From positions 1,507,930 through 1,571,929 of the forward strand of contig VYZB01000194.1 in NCBI GenBank assembly GCA_013397455.1: DNA of 64,000 nt. Direction: 5' to 3'. The notes under the pieces were generated by a model. It saw only the letters and a list, made by a program, of their open reading frames with translations, did no database searches and was not told where the DNA came from. The position numbers were made by a program, and so were the translations under genes. This document shows positions 1 to 11,357 of the stretch, piece by piece. This DNA comes from Crotophaga sulcirostris (Eukaryota > Chordata > Aves > Cuculiformes > Crotophagidae). Positions within the stretch are counted from its first letter, which is position 1. Every line of letters starts with the position of its first letter.

Positions 1-784
1 ATACAGAGATGAAAAATTAATTAGGAAAAGACAGAGTAAAGGCACATATGCAACTCCATTGATACAAGAACCCAGTTAAAAGCACTATAAATATATTAAC
101 CCTATACATTTTAGTATATTTAACACTTTGGGTCTATTTGCGCATAAATTTTTGCAACAGAAACTATGACCTAAGTCTCTGTTCTTTGTTAGTCAATTCA
201 AACTAACTGAGAAAAACACAGACCATTTTTTCTTATTTTGAATGTGTTTTACCCCAGCATATTTATTTGAATTATAGTGAGGAACAGGAAGAGCAACAGC
301 TGTGAACTGATATTTTACTGCTCTTATTGACAACTTTGCACGAATTGTTAAGAGGGAGTTTTGTGAAATGATACCTGCTATAAAAGCTGCCCATACTTGT
401 CTGAAAGGTGGAAAAGTAAAAAAGCATGTATAATCCTGCTTCACAGAAAAAAAAAGAAAAAAAAAACAGACAAGCAAAATCTATTAGTTTTGGCTCATGA
501 ACACCATGCACACTTTTCCCCCATGAACTCCTTGTAACAATTCTTTAACCTGGATTCTCACAAAAAATAGGCTTATGCACTTTTCATTTGTGCCTGACAT
601 ATATAGATACATGTCACCTTTGGGTCCTATTGTAAATTCAACCAAATTAAGCTCTGTAAGAAGGTTCAGCATATAATTACATTACCACAAGATTACTTAA
701 AAATGTATGGATGCATCCACAGAAATTCCTCTAATTGGTTGATGCAGATTCTAAATCATTCTCAATTATATTTCAAAAGTCATG
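1..784. other. AT-rich DNA, no gene seen
   Basis: No repeat family, RNA gene or convincing exon is recognised here. A purine-rich low-complexity run lies near 449-470 and reads as pyrimidine-rich on the other strand. The short minus-strand open frames in this stretch have biased, phenylalanine-rich compositions expected from A/T-rich DNA and are not treated as genes. Confidence 0.6.
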
Positions 785-1538
785 GCACTCAGTTGAAGTC
801 CTCAGTCACTGGAAAAAGGGAAACATTATGCTCATTTTTAAAAAGAGTTTAAAAACAAGACCGTCAGAAGTACTGACCAGTCAGCCTCATCTCTGTGTCT
901 AGTGCAGTCATAGAGCAGATGTAGCTGAAAGTCTTGTTGAAGGATATGGAAGGCAGGGAGGAAATTAGAGATTGCCAGCAAGACTTCAACAAGAGCAATT
1001 CATGCCTGACTAATCTGGTGGTCTTCGGCAATGGAGTGACTGCACCCATGGAGAAGGGAAGAGTTTTGGATGTTATCTACTTCAACTTATGTAAGGCCGT
1101 TACCATGGTCCTCAACAAAATTCTTGCCATTAAATTGGAGATATATGAATTTGATAGGTGGACTGTTGGATGGATAAGGAACCATTAAATCAATGACTCA
1201 ATATCTTAGAGGAAACCAGGAACAAGTGATATCTTTCACGGTTATACTGGGACCAATACTATTTAATTTCTTCATCGGTAACATAGACAGTAGGATTGAA
1301 TGCACCCTCAGCAAATTTGTGGATGATGTCAAGCTGACAGAAGCAGTTGATTTGCTTGAAGGAAGGGATACCATCCTATTGGACTTTGACAGACTTGAGG
1401 AGTAAGATTATATTAACATCATGAGGTTCAATAAGGCCAAGTGCAAGGTCCTATATTTTGGTCAGGGCAATCCACAATATCAAGACAGTCTGGGTAACAA
1501 GTGAATTGAGAGCCGCCCTACAGAGAAGGACTTAAGAT
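785..1538 (+). mobile_element. CR1 LINE, old reverse-transcriptase fragment
   Basis: A decayed internal piece of CR1 ORF2 (reverse transcriptase). It is recognised by its order of conserved blocks: a 'HWKKG'-like start near 810, a block like '[10 protein letters not shown]' near 940-975, the box corresponding to 'VDVVYLDFCKAFD' near 1066-1110, the 'LGPILFNFFI' block near 1245-1275, and the catalytic box 'KFVDDVKL' with ttt at 1316 and gat-gat at 1322-1327. The first catalytic aspartate box reads 'YFNL', so that aspartate appears replaced by asparagine. The frame is broken between the pieces at 934-1188 and 1193-1405. The element is therefore dead. It stops abruptly near 1538, where a younger CR1 begins, and its own downstream part is not found after that copy. 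The CR1 assignment is firm; the exact ends are approximate. Confidence 0.85.
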
Positions 1539-2486
1539 ATGGGGGATTGAGGGGATTGAGTCCATCATCAGCAAGTTTGCAGATGATACCAAGCTGGGAG
1601 GTAGGGTAGATCTGTTAGAGGGTAGGATGGCCCTACAGAGGGACCTGGACAGACTGGAGAGATGGGCCGACTCTAATGGGAGGATGTTCAATAAGTCCAA
1701 ATGTAGGGTACTCCATTTTGGACACAGCAATCCCATGCATAGCTATAGACTAGGGACGGAGTGGCTGGAGAGTAGTCAGGCAGAAAGGGACCTGGGAGTG
1801 CTGGTTGACAGGAAGCTCAACATGAGCCAGCAGTGTGCCCAGGTGGCCAAGAAGGCCAATGGCATCCTGGCCTGCATCAGGAATAGTGTGGTGAGCAGGA
1901 CCACAGAAGTTATCGTTCCCCTCTACTCGGCACTGGTGAGGCCTCACCTTGAATACTGCATACAGTTCTGGGCCCCTCAGTTTGGGAAAGATGTCAGGAT
2001 ACTGGAGGGTGTCCAGAGGAGGGCAACAAAGATGGTGAAGGGGCTGGAGCACAAGCCCTGTGAGGAGCGACTGAGGGAGCTGGGGCTTTTTAGTCTGGAG
2101 AAGAGGAGGCTCAGGGGAGACCTTATCGCTCTCTACAACTACTGAAAAGGAGGTTGTAGTCAGGCAGAGGTTGCTCTCTCCTCTCAGGTGACCAGTGACA
2201 GAACTAGAGGGCATAGACTTAAGCTTCGTCAGGGGAAGTTTAGACTTGATGTTAGGAAGAAGTTCTTCACTGAAAGGGTGATTGGCCATGGGAATGCGCT
2301 GCCCAGGGAGGTGGTGGAGTCGCTGACCCTGGATGTGTTTAAGGGAAGACTGGATGAGGCACTCAGTGCCATGGTTTAGATGATGGGTTGGTGTTGGGGT
2401 TGGTGTTAGTGTTGGGTTATAGGTTGGTCTCGATGATCTCAAAGGTCCTTTCTTTGTAATACTGAGATACTGCGATACTGTGAAAA
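1539..2486 (+). mobile_element. CR1 LINE, young 5'-truncated copy with TATCACAG-type tail
   Basis: The last part of CR1 ORF2 plus the 3' end. The catalytic box is intact as 'SKFADDTKL' (ttt at 1576, gat-gat at 1582-1587). The frame stays open through '[13 protein letters not shown]', '[16 protein letters not shown]' and 'LVRPHLEYC' to an in-frame TGA at 2143-2145, where the sister copy at 5.7 kb has a sense codon. The same frame then continues from 2146 to the natural end '..DEALSAMV' with TAG at 2377-2379. The 3' untranslated part contains the usual 'gatgatctcaaaggtccttt' block, followed by degenerate 'gatactg' units instead of the ATTCTATG octamer. In this copy the block reads 'cctttctttgtaata', a variant of the more usual 'cctttccaaccttgtgata'; the variant is shared only with the copy at 5.7 kb. 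It is 5' truncated, as is typical of CR1. Confidence 0.95.
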
Positions 2487-2541
2487 ACAGTGAATGATTC
2501 AGCTTCGTCCTTTTGTAAAATACTAAATAACAGATCTCACC
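2487..2541 (+). repeat. Shared non-CR1 3' flank, copy A
   Basis: About 55 bp immediately after the CR1 tail, running from 'acagtgaatgattcagcttc' to 'aacagatctcac'. It recurs with about three differences at 6,140-6,194, directly after the other CR1 copy. It does not match the CR1 3' end seen in the other TATCACAG-tailed copies of this window (11.8, 34.3 and 40.6 kb). See the finding on possible 3' transduction. Confidence 0.9.
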
Positions 2542-5500
2542 TTTTTTTACAGAGGTCAACATCCTGTTAAACTCCACTGTGATGTACAGATAGTAGTTGG
2601 TCAAAATATATGTGCCAGTATCAGTCTGCTGACAGTAATACAGAATAATTCATAAGTATATTTTGAGATGTTGTGCTGCCTCAGATGTACATGTTCTAAT
2701 TAGTACTTATCCTAAATTTTAATTGCTGTTACCTTCACAGAAATTTTTGTGATTCCGTTCACTCAGTATTTAAATTATATACTACTGTTGAACTACAAGA
2801 TTTTAGCTTCCTCTTCTGTCTTTCATTCTTTCTATTTCTTTTGAGAAATGTTATGTACATCCACAAAATCAAGAACATTGAACACACAAATTAAATATTG
2901 ATTCTAACATCTTTGGTGGAAAACAAAAGGGGAAATGTGAAGGAAGATAAATTACCTACAGGAATTATAAAAATCTGAATCAGTCAGTTGAAATAAAGTA
3001 ATTTTTGTGAGCATTTAAGTATACATTTCTACTGCAATACTTATGATTTTACAAAAGGACGCAATCAGTCTCTTGAAACAGAGGCTACTACTGGTATTAA
3101 AATACCTAGCTTTTATTGATGTCAACAGTCAGTAAGCGTCTAAATATCTTTGGGAATCTGTACTTCAGGTCAGTGACAGAGACATGCTTGCATTCTTGGA
3201 AATATTGAGCATAAATTAGAAGCAGTTTGCCAAGCCATTAGAGTCTTCAGGTCTTCTATGAGTTCTGCTGAAAGGACAATCAGAAGAGTAAGTAAAAATA
3301 TCTATTTTTTATGCCTTTGACAATGTTTTATATCCACAGAATTGTTTTAGTCATTTGAATAAAGATCCATTTTGAAGAAGAAAATCAGGAGAAAATAAAA
3401 AAAAATTTTCTTCATGCACCTTTGCAGAACACATGGATACTAGACCTACATGGAAATTGGTCTAACTATGCAGACTCCTAATTCTAAATCCATAGTGATT
3501 TCTGTAAGTATAATCTGGTTATTTAAAGGTCTTTTATGTTTGCTTTATTTTGTTCCTTTGACTATAGCTAAACTTGTTCCTCTTTTTCAGGGAAAAAATC
3601 TAATCTCAATGGTTCTACAACTATTTGAGTTGCTAAGGATGGGATCTGGCTCCCTCTACAGGATCATTTTTCCAAGACTTATTTTTGAAGAAAATATATA
3701 ATGGAGAGTTATCATCAATAAAAATTTCAACATGATTTCTTCTTAAAACTATGAAGTATTTCCTGTTCTAAGAAACCGTTTTTGGTTGCTTATTACTAGG
3801 TTAAGTAAGTACTCCTTCCTCTACAGCAAATTTTTTTCACAGAAATTATCTGTCTCAGGTGAATTTCAGAGAAAGTTTTAGCCAAAATTATTTAACTGTT
3901 CACAATTACATAAAAGGCTGTATCACCATATCAGCATACAAGATGAGAAGACTGGAATTACATGGATAAGCTACCTTGTATTGCCTAAATTTCAACTGTC
4001 TGGTTTTCGATCCTTCTAAAGTAGTTTCATCCAACTACATAGACGGAGTACTGTATTGCTACTTTTTGTCAAATTCGCAGCAAAATTATATTCATTTCAG
4101 AATCCTAGAAGGACTGTTAACTTTTTTTATTAATGAATTCACCATAATCACAGCAATTGCTTGGGAAAAAAATCATATCGTTTCACAGGTTTTGTGGGTA
4201 ACAGAAGCTCTTGCGAATTGAAGTTCCTTCCAGACATCTTTGAGATGACAAAAGGTTTAAGTGCACTCCTACTGCCTCAGAAGTTATTCAAATATCTAAT
4301 TTAAAAAAATGGAATAATTTAATATTGCAGCAATTTTTCCTAATTTGTGAATTATATCATAAGCTACCATTGACAAATGCAACTTAAAATAAATTGGATG
4401 CTGTCCTCTGAAGCAACAAGCTCACTACTCCTGGGTTGCATATAGAACTGACACTGTCCTGCCACTAGGCTGTTGGAACATATTGTGTAATGGAACAAAA
4501 CCGCCAAAAAGTTTATGTAAGTTCAAATCAAACTTCCATGCAGGACACACTCAGTGTCAGTAAGAGGAACCTGATGGTAGAAAAGTCAATCAACTGGTTT
4601 ATGTTTACAGCTCACTAAATCAACTGAGCTCCAAATTTTCAAAAGCCTGTAGTTAATAAATGGAATTCCATGCCCTGGTTACACATAGTTTTAGCATCTC
4701 TTCCCAATTTCATCATCTGTTTGCCCAAAACTGCCGTGGTGCTAAAGAAATTTGTTGATTACCCTTTGAGATAAAGAAGGGAGAAACAAAAAAAAAGGAG
4801 AAAATGTTTATAGGTAAAGAACAACAGTAGCATGATAAAGGATGACATTACTGGCATAGTGAGAGGAACAAAGAGGGATGAAAGATAAACAGAAGCAGGG
4901 GAACTGGGCGGTGTCTGGAGTCATGTTACTACGATGCACAACAAAAAATGCTGCACATTTAAATACTGCAGATACTAAAAATTGAGGTTTACTCATTTGC
5001 AGAAAACAGCATCAAGAAATCTGCCCAGCTCCTCTGCTCAGTTTACACTCTTTTACAATGTTAAATCACAACAGAATCTCAGATCAGTATGAAGCTTGAT
5101 CCCCCAATGTTTGTGCCTGATCCTGAAGTACTACTGCCTTCAGCTGATGCTATAAAGAACTTGAGAATTAAAAGCGCATTGCTATTAAATTTACTACTTG
5201 ATGCTGGCCAGTAAGGAAGCTGTCATGCAGACATCTTTGATTTCAAATCCTTTAGACCTACCAGCACACATAAAATAAAACCATGTTTGCAAAATTTTTG
5301 TCTGAAGGTAAGAAAGAACACTCCTCCCCCTCAAGCCCCTTGAACTAGTTCCAGTTCACTAAGACTGAAATTATTTTCAAAGATTCCTTCCATGGTACTG
5401 AACATTAGGGGTGAAATCCACATTCTCCAGCTTGTGATCTTTAGGGATGACACACACATTGTGCTTTTCAAGTTTCAGATTAACGAACTCTGAAGAACAC

Positions 5501-5713
5501 TATACTTCCACAACATTAGCCATATAAATTTATGTAGTTTGCAGCAGAAACCATAAATTCTAATAATCTTGCAAGGAACAATAACACTAATATTCATTTG
5601 ATTTTCCTTTGTTACTTAGGGATTGTTTTAATAGAAATTTGAAAGAATTTGCCTGTATAGATTATTAAACTTCAACAGAAACCCTTAAAAAATTGTTATA
5701 ATCTGACATATCA
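2542..5713. other. AT-rich DNA, no gene seen
   Basis: No repeat family or exon is recognised in this 3.2 kb. Open frames at 3450-3701 (+), 3976-4221 (+) and 4808-4996 (-) are short, hydrophobic or A/T-driven and have no recognisable domain. I treat them as chance frames. Confidence 0.5.
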
Positions 5714-6139
5714 AAAAGATGGTGAAGGGACTGGAGCACAAGCCCTACGAGGAGCGACTGAGGGAGCTGGGGCTGTTTAATCTGGAGAAGAGGAGGCTCA
5801 GGGGAGACCTTATTGCCCTCTACAACTACCTAAAAGGAGGTTGTAGTCAGGCAGGGGTTGGTCTCTTCTCACAGGTGACCAGTGACAGAACTAGAGGGCA
5901 TGGACTCAAGCTTCGTCAGGGGAGGTTTAGGCTTGATATTAGGAAGAAGTTCTTCACTGAAAGGGTGATTGGCCATTGGAATGCGCTGCCCGAGTCTCCG
6001 TCCCTGGAGGTGTTTAAGAGGAGATTGGATGAAGCACTCAGTGCCATGGTTTAGATGATGGGTTGGTGTTAGTGTTGGGTTATAGGTTGGACTCGATGAT
6101 CTCAAAGGTCCTTTCTTTGTAATACCGTGATACTGTGAA
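5714..6139 (+). mobile_element. CR1 LINE 3' end, sister copy of the one at 1.5-2.5 kb
   Basis: The C-terminal end of CR1 ORF2 and the 3' end. A frame is open from '[20 protein letters not shown]' (5719) through '[16 protein letters not shown]' to the natural end 'DEALSAMV' with TAG at 6052-6054, with no internal stop. Relative to the copy at 2.0-2.5 kb it lacks about 12-13 bases around 5,991, in the segment before 'gtccctggaggtgtttaag'. It shares that copy's altered 3' block ('cctttctttgtaata') and the sequence beyond the tail. Its 5' break falls at 'aaagatggtgaag', which matches copy A at 2028-2040. Both copies thus come from one recent common source. Confidence 0.95.
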
Positions 6140-6195
6140 AAGTAGTGAATGATTCAGCTTCATCCTTTTGTAAAATACTAAATAACAGATCTCAT
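6140..6195 (+). repeat. Shared non-CR1 3' flank, copy B
   Basis: The second copy of the 55-bp flank at 2,487-2,541, again joined directly to the CR1 tail. Similarity ends near 'cagatctcatcttac'. Beyond that the two loci differ, apart from a short possible match at 'ttaca' with a T-run length difference. Confidence 0.9.
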
Positions 6196-8496
6196 CTTAC
6201 ATAAGAGAAACTTTTTACACATTATTAATTAATAAAGGTAATGTTAAATGAATATACCTCTTTTTATGATTTTCAACTTTGCAAAGCACAGGAATGGCTA
6301 CTTCTTTAACCAAATGCAGTTAATAGTTTCCTGTGTAAGGAGGTGAACAGATACTGCTGTTTCTTGTGTAGTGGAGTGTGCTGTCATCTGTCTCTAATGG
6401 ATTGTTTTCTTGTGATATTATTTTACTAAGACTGCATATATTTATTTAGCAATGCCTTCAAGTGTTATAGACACAACTAAAACTTTGAATGAGTAGGCTT
6501 CGTATTTTCTCACAAAAAGAAACTGTTGTGCTTATTTAGTCTCAAAATGCTGAATAGTCTAGTTCCGCTCTCACATCATGGTACCTATATCACCATGATA
6601 CAGAACAAGAGATACGATTTAACTATGATTAACAACGAGATTCAATAACAATTGATACAAAATGGCAGAACAAATTAGGTAAAGCAAAGCAAGGCAAAGA
6701 AAACCAAAGCAAAATAAAACTATGTCAAACCAAACCAACTAAAAATACAATACAATACAATACAATTCCATACAACAAAACACAATAAAATACAATACAA
6801 TACAATAAATGTTATTGAGTGATTATTTTGGACTGCTGCTGTAGCACAGTAGTACTAAAAGAAGGAGAGGTTACAGAGAAAGTTATTAGCCACTTCAAAA
6901 CTCAGGATCCCTTGGTCTTTGGTGAGAGTTATTTTGTGTACCAATTTAGGTGTCTATTTTGTTTTATGGATATTCACAGTTGCTATAAATAGATACCAAA
7001 CGCATTAACTGTTTATGTGAAAATAAGGTGGTGTCTCTGCCTTTCCAGTAGCATGGTAGCTTGAACTGTATCCAAGAAAGTTCACTGTTAAGATAGATAC
7101 ATAACCATTTTGTGAAGTTTCATTTAACCATCATTACTGCAAGACAGAAGTATGACATCTCCAAGTCATACTTCACAGAAATGGAGTGCAGTGTTTTCAC
7201 AGATTTTAAAGTGTCAATGCATCCTCTCAGAAGAATCTTGAAAAATAATTTCTTCAAGAAAAAAGATATGAATATGTAATAGCCCAAGAAAAAATCTGCA
7301 GAAGGAGAATGGATCATTTCTACAGTCTAGTGGAGCTACAATCCTGATATATAATCAACTTGTTTTTAACCTAACTGCTGATACTGAGGAATTACTGAAA
7401 GCCACGCATTTGATAGAGGTTTATACACTATTTGAATAAGTAATCTAAAAAAAATAGTAAGTGGTTTTGCCCATTAAGAATGGTATTTCCATTGATAGCA
7501 ACATGCCATGGGCCTTAGGCTAACTTTACCATCTGTTAAATTTGCTCTCCCCAGTGCTGGCTTGTTAGGCTTGTTATCAACTTATTATGAGAAATTGCTG
7601 TGCAAACTGAAGCTTTGTATCAGATACATCTTCCTGTGATATGAATTTCAAGCACAGGATAGTAGCAAAACCCTGAAAATGCAAACAGTGTTGAAAATGG
7701 AAATCAAAGGACAACTCGCTGATGGCCATTGCTGCTTGAGGTATAAATACATCCTTACAAGCAAGGAAAATGATTGTATTAAAAAGAGCAAAGAAAAGGA
7801 GCAGAAGATCAAGGCAGAAATACCAAGAGACTTTGAACATGCTGCATGCTTTGAGGACCCTAGGACGAAAAGGCCCCCTTTCTCTCTTCCTTTACCTGCT
7901 CCAAGAACCTTGCTTCCCACTTTCTCCACATGCAAGCTGCAAGAAAACTTAAATTTGCTCAAAATTCATGGATCTGCTGCAAACTACAACTATTCATTGA
8001 AAACAACATCCTTCAACAGAGGATGCATAACATCTATGGATGCAGTTATACGTCCAGGGTGCTTCTGGCTTAACTGTTCTTGTTTTAATTTAGTCAATAG
8101 TAAACTAAATTTAAATAATACACACCTCTACATTTATCCAGTTTCCATGACATGAAAGTTTGTTTTCAAGCAACTTTATCCACACAACATTTTAGTCCAA
8201 GCTAATTTTCAAGTTTGGTTTTGTTTCTCTGTAATCATCTACAGTATCAGGCACTGTTCAGCCTGCAGAACCAGCTTGTCAGACTAGAGGCAATTGGCAA
8301 TAACCTAAGAAGCTGATCACACAAATTCTAATTTCCCTGTCTAGTTTAAATTCCAGACTATCAGAAGACACAAGCCTTTTTCCAGACTCTCAACTGCACC
8401 CACTCTGATCAGGTCAAAATTATTTCTTCCACAACTCACTACCAATTTTATCATTATTTACATTTGGTACATATAGGCCATTTCTTCTGATCTCAT
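6196..8496. other. AT-rich DNA with one long unexplained open frame
   Basis: Apart from the AATAC tract, no repeat family is recognised. An ATG-started frame of 158 codons lies at 7679-8155 (+), with overlapping antisense frames of 87 and 104 codons at 7577-7840 and 7648-7962. None shows a recognisable domain, signal peptide or repeat. Most likely this is a chance opening in a locally less A/T-rich patch; it is listed as a finding. Confidence 0.4.
6744..6808 (+). repeat. Imperfect AATAC pentanucleotide tract
   Basis: Runs of (AATAC) and (ACAAT) units, interrupted once near 6766-6788. The preceding 6,680-6,743 is a related A-rich, C-interspersed low-complexity stretch ('aagcaaagcaaggcaaag'). 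This is a microsatellite in simple-sequence DNA. Confidence 0.85.
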
Positions 8497-8964
8497 CACT
8501 TGGAGAAGAGACAGACACCCACCTCGCTGCAGCCTCCTTTCAGGTAGTTGTAGAGAGTGATAAGGTCTCCCCTCAGTCTCCTTTTCTGCGGGCTAAACAG
8601 CCCCAGTTCCCTCAGCTGCTCCTCATAAGGATTGCACTCTAGACCCTTCATCAGCTTTGTCACTCTGCTTTGGACACTTTTCAGCAGCTCGGTGTCTTTC
8701 TTGTAGTGAGGGGCCCACAACTGTATTTGAGGTGCAGCCTCACCAGTACCGAGTACAGGGGAGCAATCACTGCCCTAGCCCTGCTGGCCACACTGTTTCT
8801 GATAGAAGCTAGGATTTTTTTTAGCTTTCTTGGCTATCTGGGCACACCGCTGGCTCATAGTCAGCCACCTATCAACCAACACCCCCAGGTCCCTCTCTGC
8901 CAGGCAGCTTTCCAGTGACTCTTCCCTAAGCCTGTAAGGCTGCATGGGGTTGTTGTGACCCAAA
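8497..8964 (-). mobile_element. CR1 LINE internal fragment lacking its 3' end
   Basis: Read on the minus strand, this covers the C-terminal half of CR1 ORF2: 'GHNNPMQPYRL' (about 8960-8930), '[11 protein letters not shown]' (about 8900), 'MSQRCAQIAKKAKK', then '[18 protein letters not shown]', '[19 protein letters not shown]' and '[18 protein letters not shown]'. It ends at 'VCLFSK' near 8497. The last part of the frame, the 3' untranslated region and the tail are absent. A CR1 insertion normally keeps its 3' end, so this copy probably lost it by deletion or recombination. Frameshifts split the frame near 8,720-8,775. Confidence 0.92.
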
Positions 8965-11357
8965 ATTTAATTTATCCATCTTCATTGCATTCTGATTCAT
9001 CATTACGTCAGTGGGTCTGCGTAACTGCCCTTAGTCAAGTTGATTTGTCATCAGAGCACTTTAGGATTAAGTGCTAAAGTAAGAACATCTCTAAGTTCTA
9101 CTCTTTTTTTCCAAATATATCATCAGCACAACATATATTGCCTGAACTGTATAAACACAAAGGTTTAAATTATTTTCTGACCATTTTATATCATCTACAA
9201 AAAATGTTTTATATAGACTACACAGAAAATAATACACCTAGATCCTCTGGACTATTTATTCATCATGCTATACACAAGGCATAATTCAAATAATGTGAAA
9301 TTTAAGTTTTTCCAGTTATTCCGCTCCTTTTTTCATCGTGTGGTTTTGAGGATTTTTATCCCTGTTTCTCCAGATCATTCCTGAGGTCCACTCCATAATA
9401 TTTTCAGCCACAGGCTTACAGCTGCCCAGATATGCTCTAAAAAAAATCTTCCAAGGCAGCCCGGCCACGCACAGTTTATACACTGGTATCACATAACTAT
9501 GGGGCTTACAGTGTCAGGGGAAATCCTTTAGCTTAGATGCAGAAGGTCATTCACATAAAGAAATAGACAGAAGGATGAAAACAACAGTTATTTTCAGTGA
9601 AGAGTAGAAAAATTTTCAGTGCCATACCTAAGTCTCCAGCCACTGCCAACCACTTAGGGCTACTACATATTTTGACTTAATTTTTCAATTAGTAGTCTTC
9701 CTTCTCTTGCAGGCTTAGTTGATTTTTTCCAAATAATTTCTCAAACTGTTTGGATTTGCATGATTTATAGGCATGTAATGAACCATGAATACAAAAGATA
9801 TTCTTTTGAGGCAGCAATTACTGACTGAAATACAATCTCCACGATAATCACAGCCACCAAAATGGAAGACATATTCTGGGAAAGGAAAGTCATTAAAGCT
9901 ACAATGACTTGAAAACAGAGGTATATTAGAAGTATTATTACAATGTTTACTCTCTCAGTAATTGAAGTGTTGTGAAAGAAAGAACATGGAAACTGGAAAA
10001 TAATCAGTTCTATATAAAGCTTAGGGTACCGTCAAAATGATGAAGACTTAGGCATGGAGAATGAAGCCTGTGCTATGTTAGGAGTCAACTGTTGCATCTG
10101 TCATTCAAGTCACTCATTTTCAGCACTGTATTACCTTCATTGTGGAAAACATCACAGGACTTTGACATGACAGTCACTTAAGTTTTACCGTGTTGGTTTA
10201 TAAATATTAATGTGCACACATAATCACTCACAGATATATAAACACACAAAACCTAAAATAAGGCATCATTGTGGTGCTTTAGTTGCATTTTTGCTATAGA
10301 GCTTTCAGCCAGAAAAAAACTGCTGGATAAAGAACTTGGGTCAGATGCATACTAACATCACAAAGGTAACACCATGAGTCAGTTTTTGTTATGTCTACAA
10401 TGCTGTAATACAAGCAACATTTGTTTTGTGCCAAAATTCACTGGCACTGTGACTCTGTAGTTGCTGCATAGCAATGTTAAGCAGTTTCAATTCTGTTGCT
10501 TTCTTCTTCTGTACTGATCTTTTTTGTACTTATTTGCAGCTGGACTCAGACTTTTAAAATGCTGTTAAGAGTCAACTCAAGCAACCACAAGTCAAATACT
10601 TTCCTGTGTGATTTTGGTAGTATAAAAATAGTAGGACCTCAATCAGAGCCCCACAAAACTACACACTGATCAGAGGTGCAAGAAGAGTCAGTCACTACTA
10701 CCAAATATTTACAATGCAGATTTACAGCTCTGCCCGATTCCCTATGTAACCTTTTCAAAACAGATGGAAATCCAAAGTTTGGGTGCTTTTGCTGCAAGAC
10801 AACCCTTCCAGTACTATTTATTTTTGGTATTTTCATTTACTTTTAATTACTTGAAGAGAAAGCTTCCTTTTAAGAAAATGTTTTCAAATTTGGGGGATAT
10901 TGAAATCTAAATAAAGAGATGGGTTTTCTTCATTTTCTGTCACAGAAATTAATAAGTCACTAAGATGGAAATAGACAAATAGGGTCCTATATCTAAAAAC
11001 ATACCGATGAATTAATTCCTGGGAACACCAGGAAAAAAGAGCTACTCTCATCTTAATCTATGTCAAAACATTAATGATTACATGAATATCATGAAACAAA
11101 TCGCCTCTAAACATATGCCATAAGTCCTTAAGAAATCCTTTAAACTTGACTAAAATTTCTATGCACAGCATTTTATATTCCAAAACAAAACTTGAAAAAT
11201 CCACTACATATAAATTCTATGCTTCATATTCAAAAATTAATAAAATAAAATTAAGAAAATAAAATTAAGAAGTAGAATCTAGGAAAGATGAGTCTGAGGC
11301 CAAATATAGTCTAGACTTTCCAAAAAAATATCTTTTATCTCCACCTTTTCTTTATCT
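8965..11357. other. AT-rich DNA, no gene seen
   Basis: No repeat family or exon is recognised. One small minus-strand frame (10,639-10,836) has no recognisable features. Confidence 0.5.

Noticed and set aside
1750..2604. 284-codon minus-strand frame, the longest raw frame
   Set aside because: It is the complement of the CR1 at 1,539-2,486. The repeated 'PTPTP' part is the reverse of the 'ggttggtgttg' spacer in the CR1 3' end.
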